DNA from: Chlamydiae bacterium CG10_big_fil_rev_8_21_14_0_10_42_34
GTDB taxonomy: Bacteria; Chlamydiota; Chlamydiia; Chlamydiales; SM23-39
Reading direction: 5' to 3'
Length of the DNA: 64,000 nucleotides
NCBI GenBank assembly: GCA_002773795.1
Contig: PFAD01000018.1
Coordinates: 63,865-127,864 of the forward strand
Made by a program: the position numbers and the translations under genes
In this document: positions 8,167-17,010 of the stretch, piece after piece
Numbering within the stretch: the first letter of the stretch is position 1
Layout: every line of letters starts with the position of its first letter
Notes under the pieces: model-generated
The model's input: the letters and a program-made list of their open reading frames with translations, nothing else
What the model was told of the DNA's origin: nothing
Database searches by the model: none

Positions 8167-10330
8167 ATCATCCTTAATTTTTTGTGTTTGCTGTATTTTC
8201 TCTTTATCTCATGCAGAAATTCCATATGCCATCATCGGAGGCCAAAACGGCAGTGGTGATTATGCAGCACTGATCCCCTATCTCGATCCTCTTTTATCCA
8301 TTTCGTCTCTTCCTACATCGGGGCAAATCAATAGCGTTTCGATCAATCCTGTCGGAAACTCCATCATCGGAGGGACAGACTCTACCGGTGCATATGCTGC
8401 ATTAGTCTCATCAACGGGGACAATCACAGCCCTTTCTTCTCTTCCAGATCCAGGACAAATTCGAAGCGTCGCAATAGGAGCTACAGGGATCTCTTTTATT
8501 GGTGGGACTAATAACGCCTCAGGGTATGGAGCTTATATCTCTCCAATCGGAGTTGTGACAACGGCATCGGTGTCTCCCCTATACGCTGTAGATATCAATC
8601 AAAACAATACTGTGACCGTTGGAGGACAAAATGGAGCCGGTGCATACTCAGTATTGGTTTCAATCCCGAATACCATCACCAACATTTCATCCCCCACATT
8701 ACCCGCAGCAGGAATCATCCGTTCAGTTGCGATCAATGCTCGGGGCGATGTAATTATCGGGGGGCAAAACTCGACAGCAGCGTATGCTGCATTTATCAAT
8801 ACAACAGGAAATATCACAGCATCATCGATCCCAACGACTGGCAATATTTATAGCGTCGACATCAACTCAGGTGGTGTTGCCATCATTGCGGGGCAAGGTG
8901 GGTCAGCTGGCACTGCAGCCTATGCTGCCATCTCAGTCATCCCAGGATATACCGATGAAATTTTGGGCCTCCCCACCACCGGTGTCATCTATGGCGCCGC
9001 AATTAATCAGAATAGAGCAGCTGTTATCGGGGGACAAAAAGATGGAACCACACCTTACGCGGCACTTGTCTCAGCGTACAGAGAAGTGACGCCGATTCAA
9101 GGGCTTCCTTCATCTGGATCAATACGAAGTGTCGACATAGACTCATTGGGGGTTGCCCTCATCGTAGGTCAAGACGGAAGCTCTCCCTACGCTGCCCTCG
9201 TCTCCCCATCAGGAATCGCAAATATCTTACCCAATCTCCCTTCATCAGGAATTTTATATAGCGTTGACATTGGAGGGACTTTTCCTACGCCAACAATTGG
9301 CCCGTTTATCAGTGGAATGGCAAATCTGAACGCACTTCTTGCAAGCTCGTTTGCACTCAATAACCACGTGATGATTCAACATAAGCAATCTTGGCTTAAA
9401 AAGACGGTGAGAGATGAAAACGTCTCTCTTTTAGTCGCCGACAAGTTTGGAGAAAACTACATTGGGCAAACGGAGCCTCAAGCAAAAAAGACCCGCTTTT
9501 CCTTTTGGGTAGAGCCTTTTTATGACGCCACGCACCAAAAAACCTACAAAACAACTCCCTCGTCGAGCAATCAAATTTTCGGAACAATCGCTGGCTTAGA
9601 CTATAAACAATCAGAAGGGATTGTTTTAGGTGCAGCTGCTGCCTATACGTATAACATGACCAAAATATCTGATGGCGTAGGCGACGGAAACATCAACCAA
9701 GAAATGGCTACATTTTACTCCTCATTTCAAGGGGAAAAGCTGTTTTTTAACATGTCTTTTTGGGGAGGGCTATACCAAACCGAATACACGCGCTATAACT
9801 ACAACATCATCCATACAACCTCGAAAGCAAAAACTGATGGATGGGTATTTTCTCCCCACTTTGAATTGAGCACACCATATCGAGTGAATCATAAAATCTT
9901 CTTTGAACAGTTTTTTATGGTCGATTGGGTCAACAATTTACAAAAGCACTTTACAGAAACAAGCCCGTCTGGATTTTCTCTTATTTTAAGAGATCGCTAC
10001 TGCTCTTTGCTCCGATCTGAACTTGGCTTTCGTTGTTATCAAATTATGGAGTACGGTTGGGGTCAGTTCTTTATTGAAGAAAAAATCAGCTACGTTAACC
10101 AGGCCCCTTTTTACTTCGATCCAATCCAGACCTATTTTGTGGGCCCATCGTCCAGTTTTTCCATCTCTACAACAAACTCTTCGGTTCAAAATTTAGCAGG
10201 ACTAGAGTTGCACTTTTCATTCGTCCCTTGGAACGCAAAAATCCCCTACGGATCGATCGACTTTCAAGGGGAATTCGGATCGACTTTTCAGTCGTACTTT
10301 GCTCTTTTAGAAATTGGACAAAGATTTTAA
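8156..10330 (+). CDS. Autotransporter with eight-repeat propeller-like passenger
   Basis: 724 aa from a TTG start. GGAGGA at 8140-8145 sits 10 bases before it, and the frame is closed by TAG at 8126-8128, so TTG is the only usual start that keeps the signal peptide (LIFCVCCIFSLSHA). The passenger (about 22-385) has eight units of roughly 45-50 aa with a core like IIGGQNGSGAYAALV then LPxSGxIxSVxIN, most simply read as a bladed propeller (inference). A short helical stretch (about 395-420) leads to a C-terminal barrel (about 450-724) rich in alternating aromatic strands and ending in Phe (EIGQRF), typical of outer-membrane autotransporter barrels. It overlaps the upstream haemagglutinin-type gene by 11 bases, suggesting coupled translation of two surface proteins. 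Confidence 0.85.
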   Translation: MGTKSSLIFCVCCIFSLSHAEIPYAIIGGQNGSGDYAALIPYLDPLLSISSLPTSGQINSVSINPVGNSIIGGTDSTGAYAALVSSTGTITALSSLPDPGQIRSVAIGATGISFIGGTNNASGYGAYISPIGVVTTASVSPLYAVDINQNNTVTVGGQNGAGAYSVLVSIPNTITNISSPTLPAAGIIRSVAINARGDVIIGGQNSTAAYAAFINTTGNITASSIPTTGNIYSVDINSGGVAIIAGQGGSAGTAAYAAISVIPGYTDEILGLPTTGVIYGAAINQNRAAVIGGQKDGTTPYAALVSAYREVTPIQGLPSSGSIRSVDIDSLGVALIVGQDGSSPYAALVSPSGIANILPNLPSSGILYSVDIGGTFPTPTIGPFISGMANLNALLASSFALNNHVMIQHKQSWLKKTVRDENVSLLVADKFGENYIGQTEPQAKKTRFSFWVEPFYDATHQKTYKTTPSSSNQIFGTIAGLDYKQSEGIVLGAAAAYTYNMTKISDGVGDGNINQEMATFYSSFQGEKLFFNMSFWGGLYQTEYTRYNYNIIHTTSKAKTDGWVFSPHFELSTPYRVNHKIFFEQFFMVDWVNNLQKHFTETSPSGFSLILRDRYCSLLRSELGFRCYQIMEYGWGQFFIEEKISYVNQAPFYFDPIQTYFVGPSSSFSISTTNSSVQNLAGLELHFSFVPWNAKIPYGSIDFQGEFGSTFQSYFALLEIGQRF

Positions 10331-10331
10331 A

Positions 10332-11063
10332 TCAGAGGGCAAGATCCCACTTCTTTTGAAGCTCTTCTAGCGTCTTTTTTCTGCTAAAAGTTCGAAGTGT
10401 TTTGTTAAAGATACGAAGATTTGCGCCCTTAAGAGCGACTAAATGTAAACCTGCATCCGTCAAGGGTGCGCCTACAATTTTAAGCTTTCCCGCATAGAGA
10501 TCTCCCACATAATTAACCGCAGGGATCTTTGCCAAAAGAGCTCCTTGAATATCTCCCATTACAACTGCATTCAAAAGTGCTGTAATACTATTATAGGTAC
10601 GCACAATCAAAGTTGGGTGTTTTTCTAACACAAGCACAGTGGAATCATTCACAATTACGCCAATTGTTCCCTTTTCCATTGCGCTTAGCTCATTGACATT
10701 TGAACCCGATGAAACAATGAGAACAGGGCCTATATCGAGAAAGTTTTCGGAAAATTCATACTTAGCCGTGTTGTATTCATAAGGAGGCATAGATGTTAAA
10801 ATGGCCTCATATTTTTTTTTGTTCAAACCATCTACAAGTGTATCCCAGTTGGCCTGAATCAATTCGAAGTCCATCCCACTATAGCGCGACATCTCTAAAA
10901 GCATCTCTTCCGTGTAGCCATTGACATACGCGTTTTGAGCGCCGAAATCTAACGGGTACCAATATGGATCTACCCCAACTTTCATCTTGCCGCCAAAGCT
11001 AGAGCTTCCACAACTGCACCCACACGCAAAAAGAGCTAAAATAAACAGACGTATTAAATACAT
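10332..11063 (-). CDS. Amino-acid-binding lipoprotein, ArtJ-like (SBP family 3)
   Basis: 243 aa. The N-terminus is a lipoprotein signal (LFILALFACGC, lipobox-like with Cys at 14 or 16). The periplasmic-binding fold of solute-binding family 3 follows: KVGVDPYWYPLDF near the start, the NGYTEEMLLEM helix, and AILTSMPPYEYNTAKYEFSENF. This matches the arrangement of chlamydial ArtJ and other polar amino-acid receptors. The likely role is capture of a basic or polar amino acid for an ABC importer or for surface display; the ligand is not predictable here. No permease or ATPase is adjacent. The gene converges on the autotransporter with a single base between stops and diverges from hemH, leaving almost no room for separate promoters. 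Confidence 0.82.
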   Translation of the reverse strand: MYLIRLFILALFACGCSCGSSSFGGKMKVGVDPYWYPLDFGAQNAYVNGYTEEMLLEMSRYSGMDFELIQANWDTLVDGLNKKKYEAILTSMPPYEYNTAKYEFSENFLDIGPVLIVSSGSNVNELSAMEKGTIGVIVNDSTVLVLEKHPTLIVRTYNSITALLNAVVMGDIQGALLAKIPAVNYVGDLYAGKLKIVGAPLTDAGLHLVALKGANLRIFNKTLRTFSRKKTLEELQKKWDLAL

Positions 11064-11097
11064 AATGTATAGCCATCATATCCAAGAAAAGATTAAA

Positions 11098-12078
11098 ATG
11101 AATTCAAATATTGGGAATATGTCAAACACCTATCCTATTTTGCTTGTCAACTTTGGGGGGCCACGAAACCTTGATGAAGTTGCCCCATTTTTAAAAGAGC
11201 TGCTCTGCGATCGCGATGTGATCAGAACTCGCTTTCCCAAGTTCTTTCACAACTGGCTTTTTAGTCGCATCGCTCGTAAAAGAGCGACAAAGGTCAAAGA
11301 GGACTATGAGCTCATTGGAGGCGCCTCTCCTATCTACTTCGATACAGAAAATTTAGCAAAAGCTCTTTCGGAAAAGCTCCAAGTAGAGGTCCTCACATTT
11401 CATCGCTATTTGCCCGCAACACATGCTGCGTCTATTGAAAAAATGAAGAAAGCCAAAGAGCTCAAAGTCCTTCCCCTATTTCCCCAATATTGTAGCGCAA
11501 CGACCGGAAGCATCGCCCGATTTCTCTCGCATTTGCCTCCCAACAAACTCAAATGGATTAAATCTTACGCAAAACACCCTGCTTTCATCAAAGCATACCA
11601 AAAACGGATCGCCAACTTTTTAACTGAAAAAGGGCTTAAAGAAGAAGACACAGTCCTCTTTTTTTCAGCGCATGGGGTTCCGAAAAGTTTTATTCAAGAG
11701 GGCGACATCTATGAGTCGGAATGCATCGATTCATTTAATGAAGTGATGAAAGCCTTTCCGAAAACACTTGGCAGGCTTTGCTATCAGTCTAAATTTGGTA
11801 GAGGCGAATGGCTTCGACCCTACACCAATGAGGCATGTGATGAGATCTGCAATTGGAATGAAGGGAGAAAACAGATCGTCTTTATCCCAATAAGCTTTAC
11901 CTCAGATCATATTGAAACACTTTTTGAAATTGAAAAACTCTACTTGCCGATCATCGAGTCAAAAGGACTCAACGCGTATCGATGTCCGGCGCTAAATTTA
12001 GAATCTTATTGGGTTGATGCTCTTTTAGAAATTGCGCAAGGACCCGCTGTTTTGAGCAGCAAATCACTGATTCGTTAA
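11098..12078 (+). CDS. hemH: Ferrochelatase
   Basis: 326 aa from ATG 11098 (alternatives 11065 and 11119). Inserts Fe2+ into protoporphyrin IX, the last step of haem synthesis. Family motifs are clear: NFGGPR near the start, SAHGVP with catalytic His192, YQSKFGRGEWLRPYT, and PISFTSDHIETLFEIE supplying the second metal-site acid (Glu273). The open frame continues upstream to 10987, but that stretch is antisense to the start of the ArtJ-like gene and has no family similarity, so I exclude it. The 3' end overlaps the convergent hypothetical gene by 15 bases. No other haem gene lies in the window. Confidence 0.95.
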   Translation: MNSNIGNMSNTYPILLVNFGGPRNLDEVAPFLKELLCDRDVIRTRFPKFFHNWLFSRIARKRATKVKEDYELIGGASPIYFDTENLAKALSEKLQVEVLTFHRYLPATHAASIEKMKKAKELKVLPLFPQYCSATTGSIARFLSHLPPNKLKWIKSYAKHPAFIKAYQKRIANFLTEKGLKEEDTVLFFSAHGVPKSFIQEGDIYESECIDSFNEVMKAFPKTLGRLCYQSKFGRGEWLRPYTNEACDEICNWNEGRKQIVFIPISFTSDHIETLFEIEKLYLPIIESKGLNAYRCPALNLESYWVDALLEIAQGPAVLSSKSLIR

Positions 12079-12639
12079 TTTTTGATTGAGATTAGCAATT
12101 TGGTTTATCTGACTTATTCGCAAGAGAGCTTCTTCTTCAGTTCCTTGATGAGCTACAAACCGAATTCTCGATATTTTAGGGCAGATTAATCTAATAACAT
12201 GTTTTAGCACTCCGAAATAGTTGTGTGAATTTGTCTCCCCTTTCCAAGTAATATCGTAGTGCTTTTGATCAGAATTTTTAAAAATTTGGACGGGCACATA
12301 TAGGGATAAAAATACTAAATTTGGACACTTCTCCAAAATTTCAAATGTTAATGCATCTCCTTTACAATCAGTGTTAACGAGTTCAAGGTAGGTTTTTTTC
12401 AGACCTTCAAAATCGTCACAAGTAGCTAGCTTTAAATCCCTTAAAGTATCGGCAAAATCAAGATGTCTATAAGCACGTTCAATTGCTCTAAGGGAAATCC
12501 CACTCAATTGGGGCTTATCTTGAAATTTTGGCAGTTTAGGCGAGGGTGACCTAGAAATACTTTTCTCTTCCTCCATCTCTGGAGTAGCCAAAACAGACTC
12601 ACGGGTCGAAGAACTAAAAGAAACAGGAGAAATACTCAT
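12064..12639 (-). CDS. Hypothetical protein with Ser-rich N-terminus and LRR-like segment
   Basis: 191 aa, not recognised. Residues 1-45 are Ser/Pro/Glu-rich and probably disordered. Residues about 60-115 contain leucine-spaced strings (LRDLKLATCDDFEGLKKTYL, then a second L/C-spaced segment) faintly resembling one or two leucine-rich repeats. No signal peptide and no membrane segment are seen. It stands alone between hemH and carA and overlaps the hemH end. A disordered Ser-rich N-terminus with a short repeat domain fits a type III effector, but that is only a guess. Confidence 0.6.
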   Translation of the reverse strand: MSISPVSFSSSTRESVLATPEMEEEKSISRSPSPKLPKFQDKPQLSGISLRAIERAYRHLDFADTLRDLKLATCDDFEGLKKTYLELVNTDCKGDALTFEILEKCPNLVFLSLYVPVQIFKNSDQKHYDITWKGETNSHNYFGVLKHVIRLICPKISRIRFVAHQGTEEEALLRISQINQIANLNQKLTNQ

Positions 12640-12763
12640 TAATTACCTTTTTTTTAAATAAATTATAATACTTTTTAACAAAAAAGTCACCATAATTATA
12701 CATAATCAACGCGCAACATCCCATTAACACATAATCGCCGTTCTAGATAGAGTCGGAATCGGT

Positions 12764-13849
12764 ATGGATCAAAAACGGCAAGTTCAAGTACACTTGCCCG
12801 AAATGATGATTCCTTCAAAACTGGTTCTAGAATCGGGCGAGTGCATCGAAGGCCTTTCTCCCAAGTGGCAATCTGATACCTATTTTGGAGAAGTTGTTTT
12901 CTCAACCGGCATGACCGGTTATGTAGAGTCTCTCACTGACCCCTCTTATGCAGGTCAAATCCTCACCTTTACGTATCCCTTAATTGGCAATTATGGAGTT
13001 CCGTCAAGCAGCACGTGGGAGTCTGAAAAAGTGCAAGCGGCAGGAGTTGTTGTTGGATGGGCGAATCCAATCCCTAGCCATTGGGATTCTGAGTGCCCTT
13101 TTTTACAGTGGCTTGAAGAGCAAAAAGTTCCATTGATAACCCACGTCGATACACGAAGTCTCACTAAGCTCCTTCGAAAAAAAGGGGTAGTGCTTGGCGC
13201 TATTTGCAAAGAAAAACGGCCCCGTAAGTTTTTTGATCCAAACGAGACTCACCTGATCAAAAAGGTGAGCATTCCAGGGAAACAGGCCTATGGCGCGGGG
13301 AAGAAAAAAATCATCGCTGTCGATTGTGGAATGAAAGAAAACATCTTGCGCTGTCTTATGAAATTTCCCGTACAAATCATACGCGTCCCCTTTGATTACG
13401 ATTATTCTAACGATGATTACGATGCCCTTTTTATCTCTAATGGCCCTGGCAATCCAACCATGGCCAAAGAGACGATTGCCATCCTCAAGAAGAACTTAAA
13501 AAAAGGCAAGCCGATCATGGGGATTTGCTTAGGAGCTCAGCTGCTTGCCCTTGCCATTGGCGCAAAAACTTACAAGCTTAAATATGGGCATCGAGGACAA
13601 AACCACCCTTGCATGGATTTGGAGAAAAAAACCTGTATCCTCACTTCACAAAATCACGGCTATGCGATTGATGAAAAAAGTTTGCCGCGCGATTGGAAAG
13701 TTTTACTGCGCAGTGTAAATGATGACTCTGTTGAGGGGATCATCCATAAAAAGCTCCCCTACTTTGCAGTACAATTCCATCCGGAAAGCCACCCTGGGCC
13801 CACAGATGCGTTTTACCTATTTGAAAAGTTCTACGAGATGATCAAATGA
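12764..13849 (+). CDS. carA: Carbamoyl-phosphate synthase small subunit
   Basis: 361 aa. Hydrolyses glutamine and passes ammonia to CarB for carbamoyl phosphate synthesis. The N-terminal CPSase domain (about 16-150, with FSTGMTGYVESLTDPSYAGQ) is followed by a class I glutamine amidotransferase domain (about 182-361): nucleophile Cys254 in GICLGAQ, and His339 and Glu341 in FHPES. A little shorter than the E. coli protein but complete. The ATG at 12764 is preferred because the upstream 124 bases are non-coding; ATG codons at residues 14 and 15 are possible. The stop overlaps the start of carB as ATGA, so the subunits are translationally coupled. Confidence 0.96.
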   Translation: MDQKRQVQVHLPEMMIPSKLVLESGECIEGLSPKWQSDTYFGEVVFSTGMTGYVESLTDPSYAGQILTFTYPLIGNYGVPSSSTWESEKVQAAGVVVGWANPIPSHWDSECPFLQWLEEQKVPLITHVDTRSLTKLLRKKGVVLGAICKEKRPRKFFDPNETHLIKKVSIPGKQAYGAGKKKIIAVDCGMKENILRCLMKFPVQIIRVPFDYDYSNDDYDALFISNGPGNPTMAKETIAILKKNLKKGKPIMGICLGAQLLALAIGAKTYKLKYGHRGQNHPCMDLEKKTCILTSQNHGYAIDEKSLPRDWKVLLRSVNDDSVEGIIHKKLPYFAVQFHPESHPGPTDAFYLFEKFYEMIK

Positions 13850-16800
13850 AAAGCGTATTGATTTTAGGCTCCGGCGGTCTTCGAATTGGACAAGCAGGCG
13901 AATTTGACTATTCTGGCACTCAAGCGATCAAGGCCCTTAAAGAAGAGGGTCTAAAAACCATCCTAGTCAATCCAAATATCGCAACAGTGCAAACAGATCC
14001 ATCTATGGCAGATGTTGTGTATTTACAACCTTTAGATGTCACAACGGTTGAAAAAATCATCGAAAAGGAGCGCCCTTCCGCTATTTTACTCAGCTTTGGG
14101 GGGCAAACTGCGCTGAATTTGGGTCTTTCCCTCGAAGAGAAGGGGATTTTAAAAAAATACAAAGTGAAAGTACTAGGCACTCCCGTTGAAACAATCAGAC
14201 TCACTGAGGATCGTGATCTATTTAAGCAAAACTTAAACTCAATTGGAGTCTTAAGTCCCCAAAGTATTGCCGCTGAAACTGTCGACGAAGCAGTGCACGC
14301 TGCGCGCAAAATTGGGTATCCGGTCATGATGCGCTCTGGATTTTCTTTAGGAGGGCTCGGTTCAGGAAAAGTTGTTGATGAAGCTGAATTGAAAGGGAAG
14401 GCAAGACAAGCTCTTCAAGGGGCCCCACAAGTTCTGATCGAAGAGTATCTTCTCGGGTGGAAAGAACTTGAATATGAAGTTGTGAGAGATTGCCACGATC
14501 AAGCGCTTGTGATCTGCAATATGGAAAACCTTGATCCTATGGGCATCCACACAGGAGAAAGCATCGTCGTTGCCCCCTCTCAGACGCTGAACAACGATGA
14601 ATACCATACTTTACGCGAAATTTCTTTAAAATGTGCGCGTCACTTCCAAATTCAAGGAGAGTGTAACGTCCAATTCGCCCTCGATCCAAAAACGGGCCAA
14701 TATCGAGTGATAGAGATGAATGCGCGTCTATCAAGATCAAGCGCCTTGGCCTCTAAAGCAACAGGCTATCCCCTCGCCTTTGTCGCTGCAAAATTAGCCC
14801 TTGGATTTAGACTCGATGAAGTGCCAAATGCGATCACAAAAAAGACGACAGCTTTTTTTGAGCCAGCTCTTGATTATATCGTTGTGAAATGTCCGCGCTG
14901 GGACACACAAAAACTCAAAAGTGCAGATAGAACCATTGGCACCGAGATGAAAAGCGTCGGCGAGGTGATGGCCATTGGGAGAAACTTTCCTGAAGCGATG
15001 CAAAAAGCAGTCCGTATGCTCAACATCGGATCAAGCGGGATCGACCAACCTCCAGAAGAGATGCAAAGTTTAATAAATGAAATCAAAAAGCCAACCGATC
15101 TTCGCCTTTTTGCCCTCTATCAATTCTTTCAAAAAGGGGGATCTGTTCTCGATGCTCAAGATCTTTCCCTCATCGACCCGTGGTTTTTAAACCAGTTAAA
15201 AGAGCTCTCTGATTTCCAACAAACCCTTGAAGGCAGAAAAACAACTCCCGCACAAATTCGAAAAGCAAAAGAGCTTGGATTTTCAGATAAATCGATTGCA
15301 AAAATTAAAAAAATGCAAGAAAGCGCGATTCGAAAATATCGGCACAAACACAAGATTACTCCATTTATCAAGCAGATCGATACGATGGCAGGTGAGTTCG
15401 ATGCCGAAACAAACTACCTCTACACAACCTACTCAGCCACATGTCACGACGTTACCCCCTCAAAGAAAAAACCAATCGTCGTTTTAGGATCAGGCCCCTA
15501 CTGCATTGGCTCTTCGGTAGAATTTGATTGGTGCGCAGTCAATATGGCGCGCACATTACGGGAGTTAGGAGCCGAAGTCGTGATGATCAACTCAAATCCT
15601 GAAACAGTTTCGACCGATTTCGATGAATCAGACAGGCTCTATTTTGAAGAACTCACCTTGGAAAGAGTGCAAGATATTGCCGACTTTGAATCTCCCAAGG
15701 GGATCGTTGTCTCAGTAGGTGGTCAAATTGCAAATAATTTAGCCATGCCGCTTCACAAAGAAAAATATCCGATCTTGGGAACAAGCGCTCCCTACATAGA
15801 TATGGCTGAAAATCGAGACACCTTTTCCTCTCTACTTCACCAACTAAACATCGATCAGCCTCCATGGGAAAAAGTCACAAGTCTTAAAAAAGCAAAGGAT
15901 TTTGCCGAACAACATGGATATCCAGTCCTCATTCGCCCCTCATACGTCTTGTCAGGCGCCGCCATGAATGTGGTGGCAAATGAAGAGGAGATGGAAAAAT
16001 ATCTCTTAGAAGCTGCCATTTTATCTCCGGACCATCCAACAGTTATTTCAAAATTCATCGAACATGCAAAAGAGCTTGAAATCGACGGCGTCGCAAAACA
16101 CGGTGAGGTGATTGTCTCTGCCATTTCCGAACACGTTGAAAATGCGGGAGTTCACTCTGGGGACGCAACGATTGTTTTGCCCCCACAAAGGCTTTATCTT
16201 GAGACGATCCGTAGATCAAAAAAAATCACCCGTGAAATTGTTAAGGCGCTTAAAATTACAGGCCCTTTTAACATCCAGTTCATCGCAAAAGGCAACGCGA
16301 TTCAGGTGATTGAGTGCAATGTACGCGCATCGAGATCATTCCCCTTTGTCTCAAAAGTAACCGGCCATAATTTTATCGAAATCATTGCAGAGATCCTCTT
16401 GGGCAAATACAAACCACGCAATTATGAAACTCTTGAGCTCGATTATGTCGGCGTAAAAACGCCCCAATTTTCCTATAAACGGCTCAAAGGAGCAGACCCC
16501 GTTGCCAATGTCGAAATGGCATCAACCGGAGAAGTTGCCCACATTGGAGATAACTACCTCGAAGCTTTTTTTGCTTCATGGCTCTCCACTGAGCAAAAAA
16601 TTCTCGGTAAAAAAGTGCTCATCAGCGCTCCTGCAGACTATCGAATTAAACTCCTCGAATCGCTCCGCGAACTTGAATCGCAAGGATGGGATCTATATGC
16701 AACAGAAGGGACTCACGATTTTCTCTCTAAACACGGTGTCGGCTCCGTTTCTTTGTATAAAGTGGGGGAAAAATATGAGCCGAATATTGCCACAATGCTT

Positions 16801-17010
16801 GCAAATCGCAATATCGATCTGATCATTAATATTCCACGCAGCGGCGTCGAGAAAAATTCAGCTGGCTTTAAAATTAGAAGACTAGCAATTGACCATCACA
16901 TCCCACTGATCACAAATCTTCAGCTCGCCCAAATCTTCCTACAGTGCTTAGCTGAGCTAGAACTAGAAAATCTCCCCGTCCGATCACTTCAAGAAATGAC
17001 TAAAATATGA
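13846..17010 (+). CDS. carB: Carbamoyl-phosphate synthase large subunit
   Basis: 1054 aa, full length. It contains two homologous ATP-grasp halves, one making carboxyphosphate and one phosphorylating carbamate. The N-terminal half opens with LILGSGGLRIGQAGEFDYSG and the second with VVLGSGPYCIGSSVEFDWC (about residue 545). The ATP-grasp signatures EMNARLSRSSALASKATGYP and ECNVRASRSFPFVSKVTGHN are both intact. The C-terminal 130 residues form the MGS-like allosteric domain (ATEGTHDFLSKHGV, NIATMLANRNIDLIINIPR), which in relatives binds regulatory nucleotides. ATGA overlaps join it to carA upstream and to the heptosyltransferase downstream. Carbamoyl phosphate would feed PyrB 4 kb away; no arginine-pathway gene is in the window. 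Confidence 0.97.
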   Translation: MKSVLILGSGGLRIGQAGEFDYSGTQAIKALKEEGLKTILVNPNIATVQTDPSMADVVYLQPLDVTTVEKIIEKERPSAILLSFGGQTALNLGLSLEEKGILKKYKVKVLGTPVETIRLTEDRDLFKQNLNSIGVLSPQSIAAETVDEAVHAARKIGYPVMMRSGFSLGGLGSGKVVDEAELKGKARQALQGAPQVLIEEYLLGWKELEYEVVRDCHDQALVICNMENLDPMGIHTGESIVVAPSQTLNNDEYHTLREISLKCARHFQIQGECNVQFALDPKTGQYRVIEMNARLSRSSALASKATGYPLAFVAAKLALGFRLDEVPNAITKKTTAFFEPALDYIVVKCPRWDTQKLKSADRTIGTEMKSVGEVMAIGRNFPEAMQKAVRMLNIGSSGIDQPPEEMQSLINEIKKPTDLRLFALYQFFQKGGSVLDAQDLSLIDPWFLNQLKELSDFQQTLEGRKTTPAQIRKAKELGFSDKSIAKIKKMQESAIRKYRHKHKITPFIKQIDTMAGEFDAETNYLYTTYSATCHDVTPSKKKPIVVLGSGPYCIGSSVEFDWCAVNMARTLRELGAEVVMINSNPETVSTDFDESDRLYFEELTLERVQDIADFESPKGIVVSVGGQIANNLAMPLHKEKYPILGTSAPYIDMAENRDTFSSLLHQLNIDQPPWEKVTSLKKAKDFAEQHGYPVLIRPSYVLSGAAMNVVANEEEMEKYLLEAAILSPDHPTVISKFIEHAKELEIDGVAKHGEVIVSAISEHVENAGVHSGDATIVLPPQRLYLETIRRSKKITREIVKALKITGPFNIQFIAKGNAIQVIECNVRASRSFPFVSKVTGHNFIEIIAEILLGKYKPRNYETLELDYVGVKTPQFSYKRLKGADPVANVEMASTGEVAHIGDNYLEAFFASWLSTEQKILGKKVLISAPADYRIKLLESLRELESQGWDLYATEGTHDFLSKHGVGSVSLYKVGEKYEPNIATMLANRNIDLIINIPRSGVEKNSAGFKIRRLAIDHHIPLITNLQLAQIFLQCLAELELENLPVRSLQEMTKI

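Noticed and set aside
8156-10330. Simple frameshift error joining the two surface-protein genes
   Set aside because: The second gene has its own ribosome-binding site and convincing signal peptide, so two genes are preferred; the alternative is kept as a finding.
10987-11097. N-terminal extension of ferrochelatase
   Set aside because: It is antisense to the start of the ArtJ-like gene, basic and unlike any ferrochelatase N-terminus.
12064-12639. Leucine-rich-repeat effector
   Set aside because: Only one or two weak leucine-spaced segments are visible, not enough to name the family; listed as hypothetical.
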